Assembly: GCF_051172195.1 (NCBI RefSeq) | Contig: NZ_JBPJAQ010000001.1 | Coordinates: forward strand, 1-64,000 | Origin: Paludibaculum fermentans_A | GTDB taxonomy: Bacteria > Acidobacteriota > Terriglobia > Bryobacterales > Bryobacteraceae | Reading direction: 5' to 3' | DNA length: 64,000 nucleotides | Shown: piece by piece, positions 1 to 12,806 of the stretch | Numbering within the stretch: position 1 is the first letter of the stretch | How the letters are laid out: every line of letters starts with the position of its first letter | The notes under the pieces: model-generated | Database searches by the model: none | Told to the model about the DNA's origin: nothing | Seen by the model: the letters and a program-made list of their open reading frames with translations, nothing else | Program-made: the position numbers and the translations under genes

Positions 1-101
1 ACCAATGATTCCGTACGAACTGTGGATGTTTCCTGCTACGGCTGGTCGACGGTGGAGTACCGGTAAACGACCGCAAAGTGACGGTAAACTGCGCCCTACA
101 A

Positions 102-144
102 TTACTTGACATCGTCAAGTATCTTACTTGCTTCGGTCAAGTGT
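102..144. repeat. Tandem palindromic operator-like repeats
   Basis: Two similar palindromes lie exactly 22 bp apart. The first (103-121) has perfect 8-bp arms, TACTTGAC and GTCAAGTA, around a 3-base centre. The second (124-144) shares the outer TTACTTG and GTCAAGT blocks at the same spacing. Two-turn spacing suits cooperative binding of a dimeric repressor, but no regulator gene is visible beside it. The function is inferred only. Confidence 0.55.
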
Positions 145-188
145 CTGGCAGAGGGGTGGTTGGGGTGACGGTGTGTGATCGCAGACGC

Positions 189-221
189 AAAAAAGCCCCG
201 GGATTGACTCCGGGGCTTTTT
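189..221 (-). terminator. Intrinsic terminator of the rRNA operon
   Basis: Inverted repeat GCCCCGG (195-201) and CCGGGGC (210-216) with an 8-base loop. It is followed on the minus strand by six T residues (189-194). A T-run at 217-221 means it could also work on the plus strand. It lies just after the 5S gene. Confidence 0.9.
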
Positions 222-229
222 GTTTTAAT

Positions 230-346
<117 letters not shown>

Positions 347-435
347 ACTCGTTTGAGCTTTGTTCTTCATTGAATATTGACGGGGTCCACTTTGTTGCCA
401 AAAGAGCGGGAGCTCTGTGCAAAGAGTAAATTTTA

Positions 436-3372
<2,937 letters not shown>

Positions 3373-3627
3373 ATAAAATTTACACCGTACACAGAACTCA
3401 TCAAGATCCCAGGATTTGACTTCTCCCGGATTCTATTCGCGCTCTTTTTGCCACCACATAGGTTTTCGTGATGGCACGGCAACTTTGCGGATTTACCCGT
3501 CAATATTCAATTTTCAAAGAACCTGATCCAATCTCTCAGATCGTCCTGATAAGCTCAGGAGGCAATCCTCCACCCCCACTACACGTTATCCTGGGAGGGG
3601 AACACTGGCTTCTGCTCTTATTTCGGA
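3373..3627. other. 23S to tRNA-Ile spacer
   Basis: This is a transcribed spacer of about 255 bases. Bases 3373-3395 are complementary to the region just beyond the 23S 3' end and form part of the pre-23S processing stem. No gene is visible in the rest. Confidence 0.7.
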
Positions 3628-3704
3628 TGGTGGGCCTGGGTAGATTCGAACTACCGACCTCATCCTTATCAGGGATGCGCTCTAACCAACTGAGCTACAG
3701 GCCC
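3628..3704 (-). tRNA. tRNA-Ile (GAT anticodon)
   Basis: This is a 77-base cloverleaf with encoded CCA. The acceptor arm begins GGGCCTG, the anticodon stem-loop is CATCC-CTGATAA-GGATG (anticodon GAT), and the T arm contains GGTTCGAATC-type sequence (AGTTCGAAT). It lies between the 23S gene and tRNA-Ala in the rRNA spacer. Confidence 0.97.
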
Positions 3705-3713
3705 AGGAGATAC

Positions 3714-3789
3714 TGGTGGAGCTGATCGGGATCGAACCGACGACCTCCTGAATGCAAATCAGGCGCTCTCCCAGCTGAGCTACAGCCCC
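3714..3789 (-). tRNA. tRNA-Ala (TGC anticodon)
   Basis: This is a 76-base cloverleaf with encoded CCA. It begins GGGGCTGTAGCTCAG, and the anticodon stem-loop is CCTGA-TTTGCAT-TCAGG (anticodon TGC). In transcription order it comes before tRNA-Ile, the reverse of the common Ile-Ala order. Confidence 0.97.
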
Positions 3790-4056
3790 CTGTTATCAGA
3801 ATTCGAGGCTGAGTTATCACTAACTCAGCCCCGATCCCTTTACAGGTTATCGAGGCCGATTGAACGCGACACCGGGAGTCCAGCTCACCGGCGATAGTTA
3901 TTCCATTTCGAAGACCTAAGTGGAGTTCCAGAACAGGTGGGCTGTTTCAACCCTCTCATCCTTCAATCTTGCGACTGCCGGACAATCAGATCTTCTGCCG
4001 TACCTTTGGACCAGGTTTTGATGTCCCCATACACAGGAACCCTGATCTATTTCTCT

Positions 4057-5560
<1,504 letters not shown>

Positions 5561-6026
5561 ATACAGTTGAGTTTTTCGTTCCGGTTTTACTCAAGTCTGA
5601 AACGGAATTAACTTCGCGTTCAATCAGATTTTCAATGATCTGAGCAGCCCCAACCGATCCACCGAAGTGAAAGAGTCAGTAACTACTGGCCTCGAACTCG
5701 TTTTGGCGCGCACTTGACTACCCCTGGATCTCTTTACTGCTCGATCCAGGTCTCGCAAGTTTCAGCCAAGAACTTTTGGAAACTTGAAGTACTACTTCTT
5801 TGGGCTTTCCGACCAGCTCAGCGTCCCGCCTTCGCGTCTCGCGTCTCGCTTTTCGTCGGCGCCCATCAGCTAGACTAACAAGCTCTTAGCCCCTGCGCAA
5901 CTGTTTTCGCCACTTTTCGTGACGAATCCGCGAATTTGACGTTTTTGCCCAATTTGCGGCGAAGAAACGGCGAGGATGGGTTCGTTCCACGCCTTCCCAC
6001 CGGCCGCTGGGGCAATCCCGCGCAGA
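5561..6026. other. rRNA operon leader and promoter region
   Basis: About 470 bases upstream of 16S hold no convincing gene. A short minus-strand reading frame at 5875-6066 has no ribosome binding site and no recognisable domain. The stretch should contain the rRNA promoter and leader. Bases 5821-5860 are rich in repeated CGCGTCTCGC-like motifs. Confidence 0.6.
5872..5900 (-). promoter_or_regulatory. Candidate sigma-70 promoter of the rRNA operon
   Basis: On the minus strand TTGCGC (5895-5900) is followed after exactly 17 bases by TAGTCT (5872-5877), a weak -35/-10 pair about 310 bases before mature 16S. The match is modest, and other rRNA promoters may lie in the same leader. Confidence 0.3.
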
Positions 6027-6043
6027 AGGCCCACACGGGGCCT
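6027..6043 (-). terminator. Hairpin after the chemotaxis operon
   Basis: AGGCCC (6027-6032) and GGGCCT (6038-6043) form a short hairpin about 20 bases after the cheX stop. There is no real T-run, so it may be a weak terminator or an RNA-protecting stem. Confidence 0.3.
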
Positions 6044-6062
6044 ACATTGCTGCCGATGTGCC

Positions 6063-6527
6063 TCATGCGGCGGCGGTTACGCGGACTATCCAGAAGACGT
6101 CATCGGCGCAGGAGAAGGCCTTGTGATCGGCCAGGGTGGAGGTTAGCGACGGCAGCCGTTCGCGGGCTGGCGCTACCGAGGGGATTGAGATGGTGGCGCC
6201 GGGCGCCAGGGCGCACTTGTAGTTGCCCCCAATCATGTTGGTGATCTCGCCGAGTACATCGTGGACTTCCTCATCCACTTCACACGGCGGATCCATGGCA
6301 AGAAACAAGCCTGTGAGCCGGCAGGCGTGCTGTGGCGAGGTCTCCAACATAAGTTCACCGCTCCAGCTGCCTTTGAGCTGGATGGTGGCGGCGAGATGGT
6401 CTGGCTGTGGAGACCAGGCCCTGTCGACCTGCTCCACTTCCAGGCCCATCATCAGTTGGAATACAGAAGCAACGATCTGCTGAAGCTCTATGTCCTCTAT
6501 CGAAGTGATCCCTGATTGCGTCGTCAT
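6063..6527 (-). CDS. cheX: CheX-like chemotaxis phosphatase
   Basis: This 154-residue protein of the CheC/CheX/FliY type would dephosphorylate CheY-P. The family signature E-x-x-N is seen as GEITNMIGGN around residues 93-102, with E94 and N97 as the expected catalytic pair. Only one such motif is present, as in CheX. The ATG at 6527 is chosen because GAGGGGG lies about 7 bases upstream; an in-frame TTG at 6542 is less likely. The gene is the last of the chemosensory operon, 11 bases after cheR. Dimerisation like Thermotoga CheX is likely but not visible from sequence. Confidence 0.8.
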   Translation of the reverse strand: MTTQSGITSIEDIELQQIVASVFQLMMGLEVEQVDRAWSPQPDHLAATIQLKGSWSGELMLETSPQHACRLTGLFLAMDPPCEVDEEVHDVLGEITNMIGGNYKCALAPGATISIPSVAPARERLPSLTSTLADHKAFSCADDVFWIVRVTAAA

Positions 6528-6538
6528 TGATTTCCCCC

Positions 6539-7375
6539 TCAACGCGCGATGTACACGACAGCCGAACCAACCATCCGCCGCTCATACAGATCGTCGAGGC
6601 CGATTGGAGCCTCGGCGGTGCCGAGCAGCAGCCACCCCCCGCGAAACAGAGTGCCGTGCATCTGCCGCAGAATAGACCGGCGCGTCTCTATGTCGAAGTA
6701 AACGAGGACGTTCCGGCAGAAGACGAGATCAAATGGGCCGAGCGACCGCATCGAGTTACGGAGGTCGAAGGCCTCAAACCGAACCATGGACCGGATCTGG
6801 TCGCTCAACTGCCATTCGAGGCCGGCGCGGCGGAAGTACTTCAGGAGGAGCGACACGGGCAGGCCGCGATTGACCTCGATCTGGAGATACTTACCCTGGC
6901 GGGCCTTCTCGACCACGTGACTAGTCAGGTCGGTCCCGAGGATCTGGACATTCCAGCCGCCGAGGCCGTGTTCCATGAGGAGCACCGCGAGGCTATAAGC
7001 CTCCTGGCCGGTGGAGGAGGCGGCCGACCAGCAGTTGAATTTGCGTGTCGCGCTGCGCAGGGCCTTCACTTCAGGCAGGAGCACATTGGTGATGGCGTCG
7101 TATTGGCCGGGCTCCCGATAGAAGTATGTCTCGTTGGTGGTCATCGCTTCGATGACCTGTTTCCGGACCTCGTCGCCGCCGGTGGCCCGAATGAGCGAGC
7201 AGAGGTCGTTGATCGACTGCAGGCCCCGGGCACGGGCGACGGGCGAGAGGCGCGATTCAAAGAGGTATTGTTTCTCGTGATCCAGGACGATGCCGGACCC
7301 ACGATAGACGACATCCTGCAGGAAGTTGTAGTTGCCTGGATCGATAGCACCCAGGGCGGACGTTAGCGCGGCCAT
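6539..7375 (-). CDS. cheR: CheR chemotaxis protein methyltransferase
   Basis: This SAM-dependent enzyme of 278 residues methylates glutamates on methyl-accepting chemotaxis proteins. It has the small N-terminal helical CheR domain (about 10-75), the NETYFYRE motif (81-88) at the start of the catalytic domain, the SAM-binding CWSAASSTGQEAYSLA block (115-130), and FCRNVLVYFD further on. The start at 7375 has GGAGG 5 bases upstream and overlaps the 3' end of cheB by 13 bases, which suggests translational coupling. It is the complete CheR of the cluster, in contrast to the shortened paralogue at 12807. Confidence 0.95.
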   Translation of the reverse strand: MAALTSALGAIDPGNYNFLQDVVYRGSGIVLDHEKQYLFESRLSPVARARGLQSINDLCSLIRATGGDEVRKQVIEAMTTNETYFYREPGQYDAITNVLLPEVKALRSATRKFNCWSAASSTGQEAYSLAVLLMEHGLGGWNVQILGTDLTSHVVEKARQGKYLQIEVNRGLPVSLLLKYFRRAGLEWQLSDQIRSMVRFEAFDLRNSMRSLGPFDLVFCRNVLVYFDIETRRSILRQMHGTLFRGGWLLLGTAEAPIGLDDLYERRMVGSAVVYIAR

Positions 7376-8529
7376 GGGGCCTCCATTGAGGAAATCTGAT
7401 TCTGAGCCGTGGCAAGGCGCCCGGCGCGGGCAGTACGGTTGACGATGGCCTTGGGGATGAAGTCGAGCGGCAGGGTTTCGTTGGCGAGGCCTGCATTGAC
7501 GATGGCTCCGGCCATGCCCCAGACGACGCTGGTTGATTCGTCCTGGGCCACGATATAGGCGCCTTTGGCTCGCAGGGCGCGCGATCCGTTCAAGCCGTCC
7601 TGCCCCATGCCGGTGAGCATCACGGCGAGGACTCCGGAGCCATAGGTCTCGGCCATGGATTCGAACAGCGCATCGACGGAGGGACGGCACGAATTGAGGG
7701 GCGGCGCCTGGTCCAACCGGACGATAGGCGCGCTTCGATGGGGTTCGACGCGCAGGTGGTAGTTGCCGGGCGCGATGAGAACCTTGGCCTGGTCGAGGGG
7801 TTCACCATCCACGGCCTCGTGCACATCGAGGGGGCAGAGGGTGTCCAGACGCTGCGACAGCAGGTGAGTAAACAGTGGCGGCATGTGCTGCACGATGAGG
7901 ATGGGGACGCTGAAGTTGGCGGGCAAGGCTGCGAGCACGACAGCGAGAGCCGAGGGTCCGCCGGTGGAGACGCCTATGCCGACGACGCTGGAGTGGCTCG
8001 CATGATCGCGGAACGAGGACTCAGGCCTGGTGGCAAGCGGCAAACGGACCGCGGGCGGAGCGGCCAGCAGTTTGGCGGGTTGGGCGGCTGGAGTAAAGAA
8101 CTGCCGGATTTTGGGGATCAGCTCTTCGCGAAGGCTGGCCAGCGAACGATCGAGACCGCCCGCGTTGGAAGCCTTGGCCACATAGTCGTCGGCGCCCAGG
8201 GAAAGGGCTTCGAGGGTGGTGGCTCCGCCGCGTTCGGTGAGGGTACTGAACATGACGACCCGCACGTGCGGATGCTGCCGGCGAATGATGCGCAGTGCAT
8301 CCAGGCCGTTCATTTCCGGCATTTCAATGTCGAGGGTGACAACGTCGGGATCGGTCTCCTGGATCTTTTCCAAGGCGATGCGGCCGTTGGCGGCGACGCC
8401 GACGATGACCATGTCCTGGGCCTCCTCCAGCACATGCGAGACCAGGCGCCGGATGACGACGGAGTCATCGACGACCAGGACCCGGATCTGCTGACCCGGA
8501 CGGAGCGACTTGCGTAAAAGCGTCGACAT
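7363..8529 (-). CDS. cheB: CheB protein-glutamate methylesterase
   Basis: This 388-residue two-domain protein has a receiver at about 15-135 (acidic pair D21/D22, phosphoacceptor D67 in TLDIEMPEMNG), a linker, and a CheB methylesterase domain. The esterase domain has GVSTGGP for the catalytic serine, the QHM segment for the histidine, and MLTGMGQDG for the aspartate. Phosphorylated by CheA, it removes methyl groups from MCPs and opposes CheR. The ATG at 8529 is preceded by an in-frame GTG (8532). cheY1 ends 7 bases upstream. Confidence 0.96.
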   Translation of the reverse strand: MSTLLRKSLRPGQQIRVLVVDDSVVIRRLVSHVLEEAQDMVIVGVAANGRIALEKIQETDPDVVTLDIEMPEMNGLDALRIIRRQHPHVRVVMFSTLTERGGATTLEALSLGADDYVAKASNAGGLDRSLASLREELIPKIRQFFTPAAQPAKLLAAPPAVRLPLATRPESSFRDHASHSSVVGIGVSTGGPSALAVVLAALPANFSVPILIVQHMPPLFTHLLSQRLDTLCPLDVHEAVDGEPLDQAKVLIAPGNYHLRVEPHRSAPIVRLDQAPPLNSCRPSVDALFESMAETYGSGVLAVMLTGMGQDGLNGSRALRAKGAYIVAQDESTSVVWGMAGAIVNAGLANETLPLDFIPKAIVNRTARAGRLATAQNQISSMEAPWPR

Positions 8530-8536
8530 CACACAC

Positions 8537-8911
8537 CTACATCTGAATTCCGGCCATGCGCAGTTTGTCGCGGAGCACTTCCGAAGTGAACGGCTTCATG
8601 ACGTACTCGTTGGCACCGGCCTGAACCGCAGCGGCGACGTGTTCCATCTCGGTTTCGGTAGTGACCATAACGATGGGGAGCGAGTCGTAGCGGTGGTCGG
8701 CGCGGAGGCGCAGGAGCAGATCCATGCCGTTCATGCCTGGCATGTTCCAATCCACCAGGGCGAGATTGAAGTCGCTGGGCTGGCGATTGAGGATGTCCAA
8801 TGCCTGATTGCCGTCACCGGCCTCCTGCACTTCGTAACCGAGTTGTCCGAGAGTTCGCCCGAGGATCATGCGGATCGCCCGGGAATCATCCACGATTAGA
8901 GCCTTGCTCAC
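8537..8911 (-). CDS. cheY: CheY-type single-domain response regulator
   Basis: This stand-alone receiver of 124 residues has acidic pair D8/D9, phosphoacceptor D54 in LVDWNMPGMNG, T84/T85 and K106 in VMKPF, so all catalytic positions are intact. It would carry the CheA signal to the motor or another output. It sits between the long MCP and cheB. A second CheY at 19445 has the same DWNMPGM signature, which suggests either a division of labour or one acting as a phosphate sink. Confidence 0.93.
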   Translation of the reverse strand: MSKALIVDDSRAIRMILGRTLGQLGYEVQEAGDGNQALDILNRQPSDFNLALVDWNMPGMNGMDLLLRLRADHRYDSLPIVMVTTETEMEHVAAAVQAGANEYVMKPFTSEVLRDKLRMAGIQM

Positions 8912-8992
8912 GTTGCCACCTCTCCATCAGAGTTCTGCTGGCTGACGGCGGGGCGCGGCTGGCCAGCACCAGCCGGGCCCCCACGTCTTGAG

Positions 8993-11900
8993 TTAGAACC
9001 GGTATTTACTGACGACACCCTGCAACTGCGCCGCCATACGGCTGAGTTCCGCCGCGGCGCGTTGCGTCTCGGTGGCACCCTTGGTCGTACTCTTGGCAGC
9101 TTCGGCCACACCCGAGATATTGCTGGCGATTGCGTTGGTGCCCTTGGCGGCCTCATGCACGCTGCGGCCAATCTCATTGGTTGTGACGGTCTGCTCTTCG
9201 ACAGCGGAAGCGATGCTGTTCGAAATGTCGTTGATCTGGTTGATGATCGCGCCGATATCGCCAATGGCCTTGACGGCTTCCTTGGTGTCGGCCTGGATCG
9301 CCTCGATTTTGCCGCCGATCTCCTCAGTGGCCTTGGCGGTTTGTTTGGCGAGTTCCTTCACCTCATTGGCGACGACTGCGAAGCCCTTGCCGGCTTCCCC
9401 GGCGCGGGCGGCCTCGATGGTCGCATTGAGGGCGAGAAGGTTGGTCTGCTGGGCGATGGAGGTGATGACCTTGATCACCTTGCCGATTTCCTGACTAGAG
9501 TCGCCCAGTTTGTTGACGGTCTCGTTTGTGGTGTGGGCCGCACTGACGGCGTTGCGGGCCACGCGGGCCGCTTCGTTGGCGTTCTTGGCGATTTCGCGAA
9601 TGGACGCCTGCATTTGTTCCGCACCGGCGGCGACAGCGGTTACATTGCGGGAGACTTCGTCGCTGGCGCTGGCCACGACGTTGGCCTGGGTGGCGGTTTC
9701 TTCGGCATTGCCGGCCATCTGATGGCTGACGGCGGTGAGTTGCTCGGCCGATGAGGCCACGGTCTGGGTATTCTGCGAGAAGCTGCGGATGCTGTCGTGC
9801 AGATCCTGCGCCATGCGGCCGATGTCGTCCTTGAGACGAGCGTGGTCGCCGCGATAGTTGCCCTGGACGCGGGCGGTGAGGTCGCTCTGGGCGATCCTGG
9901 ACAGCACGGCCGAGGACTCCTGCATGGGAGCGATGATGGCATCGAGGGTCTGGTTGACGCCTTCCACGATCTTGCGGAAGTCGCCCTGATGGCGGGAGGC
10001 ATCGGCGCGGACGCTGAGCTGCCCTTCGACCGCGGCGGTCACCAATTTGGTGCTGTCGTCGGTGACGGCCCGGATGGCATCGACCATCACGGTGAGGCTG
10101 TCGTTGATTTTGGCGAACTGGGCCTTTGCTTCAGCGGTGAATTCGTCTGATTCGGCCAGGCGGAGGTTCACGGCCATGTCGCCCTTGGAGATCTGCACCA
10201 GGTTGGCAGCGACGCGAGCCACTTCATGGCTGGTGTAGTCCTTGGCCTTGACGATTCCAGTGAGATCCTGGACGACTTCGACGAAGCCGATGTGTTCGCC
10301 CTTGGCGTTGGTGATCCTGGACGACTCCTGTTTGCACTTCTGGCCGTTCCAGTCGAAGTAGGTTTCGCCGACGCCCTTGCTGAGCTGGACGAGACCGCAG
10401 TTATCTGTCTTGCAGATATTGGCCCTGGCCGAAGAACAAGGCATACCCGGCGCCTCTTCGCGGCTGCGGATGATGTTGTTCTTGACCATCAGGACTTCAA
10501 AGGCCCGATTGAGGAAGACCCACTTCATATCCTTGTCGATGACATGGATGGGGGAGGGCACGGCGTCGATGATCGCCTGATACCAGTTGACCTTGTCGAC
10601 GACGACATCGAGGGTCGCATTCACGCCTTCGACGACTTTGCGGAAATCGCCGCGATGCTTGCCGGCATCGGCGCGAGTGGCGAACTTGCCGTCCTCAGCC
10701 GCTTTGACCAGCATGCCGGCGTCGGCGACCATGGCCTTGATGTTGTCGATGCAGTTATTGAGGTTGATCTTGATCTCGTTGAAGTCGCCGTTGTAGTTGT
10801 CCGTGATCTTGGGCGGCAGGTCGCCCTTCGAGATTCGATCCACATACTCGGCCGCGACGTTGAGCGGGCCGATCACGGCGTCGAGGGTCTGATTGACGCC
10901 TTCCACGATGCGGCGGTAGTCGCCCTGGTGCCGGGAGGCATCAGCACGGGTGGCCAGCCGTCCATCCACGGCGGCGTTCACGAGCATGCCGGCGTCGCTG
11001 ACCAGCGCCTTGATGTTGTCGATGCACTTGTTGAGGTTGATCTTGATCTCGTTGAAGTCACCGTTGTAGTTGTCGGTGATCTTGGGCGGCAGGTCGCCCT
11101 TCGAGATGCGGTCCATGTACTCGGCAGACATGTTCAACGGACCGATGACGGCGTCGAGGGTTTGGTTGACACCTTCCACGATGCGGCGATAGTCGCCCTG
11201 GTGGCGGGTCGCGTCGGCGCGTGTCGCCAGGCGGCCTTCGACGGCTGCCCCGACCAGCATGCCGGCGTCGTCGACCAGTGCTTTGATGTTGCCGATGCAG
11301 TTGTTGAGGTTGTTCTTGATCTCGTTGAAGTCGCCGTTGTAGCTATCGGTGATCTTTGGCGGCAGGTCGCCTTTCGAGATGCGATCCATGTACTCGGCCG
11401 AGACGTTGAGAGGCCCGATGACGGCATCGAGAGTCTGGTTGACACCGGCAACGATCTGTTTGTAACCGCCCTGGAACTGCTCCGCATTGCCGCGGGTGGC
11501 GAGTTGACCGGCCACTGCGGCCTTGGCCAGCGCGTCGGCTTCGGCGATGAGCCGGCGGAGGGTGTCGACAACCTGAATGAAGCTCTTGCCGAGCAGATCC
11601 TTGTCGGAGCTGGCCTTCACTTCGATATCGACGTTGCCCGCGGCGATCTGCTGGGCGAGGTCGGCGCGGTCCCTGATGACCGCGGCCATCGAGCGAAACG
11701 CTCGAGCCAGTGCGCCCAGCTCATCGTTGGTATCGAGGTCGATGTGGACATCGACGTCACCGGCGGCGAGTTTTTCGGCAGCATGCTGCATGGCGACGAG
11801 GGGAGTGCCAATGACCCGCGAGAGGATGTAGCCCAGGAAGAGGGCGATCGCGATGCCTCCGAAGATGATGGCTATGATTCGTTTGGTTGCCGCAGCCGCG

Positions 11901-12454
11901 CTGGCCGTTGCCGCTTTCTGCTCTTCTTCGCCAACGCGCGCGTTGATATCGATGAGCTTCCGCATTAGCTTGCGTGCTTCCGCCTGCGTGGGCAGGGCGG
12001 CTCCATAGACGACATCCCAGGCCTTGGCGTCCTGGCCATTGAGGGCAAAGTCGATGATCTTTGCGCGTTGCTTCACGTACTGCGCGTAGGAAGCGATGAA
12101 AAGGGGCAGGATCTCCTGCTCTTCTGGGACGAGCACAGTCTTGCCGTAGGCTTCGATGTAGCCTTCGATCCGCTTGGATTCGGCTTCGATGGCGGCGACG
12201 TGCTCGCGGCGTTTCGCCTTGTCGTTTGTCCCCAGCATCTGCCAGACCTCAGTGCGTGCCAACAGAAAGGCCGCGTTGGCGTAGCCGAGGTCGCGGATGG
12301 GGACCAACCGGTCCGCGTAGATGGTTTGACTGCGGGCTTCGAGATCCCTGAGGCCGGAATATCCGACCCAGCCGATTACTCCGGCAACTGCCGCCACAAT
12401 CACGAAGCTGATCATGAGCTTCGTGCGAACATGTCTATCGTTCAGCCACTTCAT
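8993..12454 (-). CDS. Long methyl-accepting chemotaxis protein with repeated HAMP-like units and PAS
   Basis: This receptor of 1153 residues is about twice the usual MCP length. TM1 is at about 13-31, a four-helix-bundle-type sensor at 32-190, TM2 at 192-213, and a classical HAMP at 214-265. Then come three near-identical 91-residue units (317-407, 408-498, 499-589) with a partial fourth, a PAS-like domain (about 620-735) containing cysteines C673, C681, C686 and C707, further HAMP-like segments, and the signalling hairpin with its conserved tip (ITSIAQQTNLLALNATIEAA, 998-1017). No C-terminal CheR-tethering pentapeptide is present. The ATG at 12454 follows an AAGGTG sequence. The repeats probably form a stacked poly-HAMP stalk. 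Confidence 0.93.
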   Translation of the reverse strand: MKWLNDRHVRTKLMISFVIVAAVAGVIGWVGYSGLRDLEARSQTIYADRLVPIRDLGYANAAFLLARTEVWQMLGTNDKAKRREHVAAIEAESKRIEGYIEAYGKTVLVPEEQEILPLFIASYAQYVKQRAKIIDFALNGQDAKAWDVVYGAALPTQAEARKLMRKLIDINARVGEEEQKAATASAAAATKRIIAIIFGGIAIALFLGYILSRVIGTPLVAMQHAAEKLAAGDVDVHIDLDTNDELGALARAFRSMAAVIRDRADLAQQIAAGNVDIEVKASSDKDLLGKSFIQVVDTLRRLIAEADALAKAAVAGQLATRGNAEQFQGGYKQIVAGVNQTLDAVIGPLNVSAEYMDRISKGDLPPKITDSYNGDFNEIKNNLNNCIGNIKALVDDAGMLVGAAVEGRLATRADATRHQGDYRRIVEGVNQTLDAVIGPLNMSAEYMDRISKGDLPPKITDNYNGDFNEIKINLNKCIDNIKALVSDAGMLVNAAVDGRLATRADASRHQGDYRRIVEGVNQTLDAVIGPLNVAAEYVDRISKGDLPPKITDNYNGDFNEIKINLNNCIDNIKAMVADAGMLVKAAEDGKFATRADAGKHRGDFRKVVEGVNATLDVVVDKVNWYQAIIDAVPSPIHVIDKDMKWVFLNRAFEVLMVKNNIIRSREEAPGMPCSSARANICKTDNCGLVQLSKGVGETYFDWNGQKCKQESSRITNAKGEHIGFVEVVQDLTGIVKAKDYTSHEVARVAANLVQISKGDMAVNLRLAESDEFTAEAKAQFAKINDSLTVMVDAIRAVTDDSTKLVTAAVEGQLSVRADASRHQGDFRKIVEGVNQTLDAIIAPMQESSAVLSRIAQSDLTARVQGNYRGDHARLKDDIGRMAQDLHDSIRSFSQNTQTVASSAEQLTAVSHQMAGNAEETATQANVVASASDEVSRNVTAVAAGAEQMQASIREIAKNANEAARVARNAVSAAHTTNETVNKLGDSSQEIGKVIKVITSIAQQTNLLALNATIEAARAGEAGKGFAVVANEVKELAKQTAKATEEIGGKIEAIQADTKEAVKAIGDIGAIINQINDISNSIASAVEEQTVTTNEIGRSVHEAAKGTNAIASNISGVAEAAKSTTKGATETQRAAAELSRMAAQLQGVVSKYRF
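10688..11506 (-). repeat. Three in-frame 273-bp tandem repeats inside the MCP gene
   Basis: Three consecutive 273-bp units (91 codons each) encode almost the same sequence, beginning (Q/R)LATR and containing GVNQTLDAVIGPLN and ISKGDLPPKITD. Exact phasing is visible at the DNA level; for example, matching blocks start at 10887 and 11160. A diverged fourth copy begins at about 10687. The copy number could change by slipped recombination. Confidence 0.9.
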
Positions 12455-12806
12455 AGCACACCTTCCCTATCCCACCGAGACTCATTCCACGGATGCACCC
12501 GCATCCGTTTACTTCCCATCGCGCAACTGCCCACCAGTCGCGCCACACGCTGCTGAACCGGAACGGCGGCAAATTCTGCCGCGGGCGGGTAACGCCACGG
12601 GCTCAGCGTTATTGATCGGATCGGAACACGACGCCGCTGCCGGCGATGACAACTCCCGGACGAGGAGCCGCGAAGGGGTGTCCTGCGCGGTAAGCATCCC
12701 TGCCTGGGGGCAGAAGAGATCGGGCGGACCCTGAGCAGGGTCCATTGCAGACAGAACTCGACGGACGGAGCCGGGCCGGGCGGGATCCGGGCGGCCAGAG
12801 GGAAGG
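12455..12806. other. 350-base gap inside the chemosensory operon
   Basis: There is no convincing gene. A 119-codon minus frame starts at 12810 with a good GGAGG and an ATGA overlap with the cheR-like gene. Its product is an Arg/Ser/Pro-rich sequence of no recognisable kind, so it is not annotated as a gene. A hairpin GCGGCA/TGCCGC with a 5-base loop is at 12566-12582. A promoter for the MCP may lie here. Confidence 0.5.

Noticed and set aside
5875..6066. 63-codon minus-strand frame upstream of 16S
   Set aside because: No ribosome binding site, no domain, and it lies in the rRNA leader region.
10688..11506. Possible CRISPR-like or satellite repeat
   Set aside because: The repeats are 273 bp, contiguous, without spacers, and in frame within a protein domain.
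10226..11968. 580-codon plus-strand open frame
   Set aside because: It lies antisense to the long MCP gene, follows the same repeat structure, and has no ribosome binding site or domain. It is a shadow of a GC-rich coding strand.
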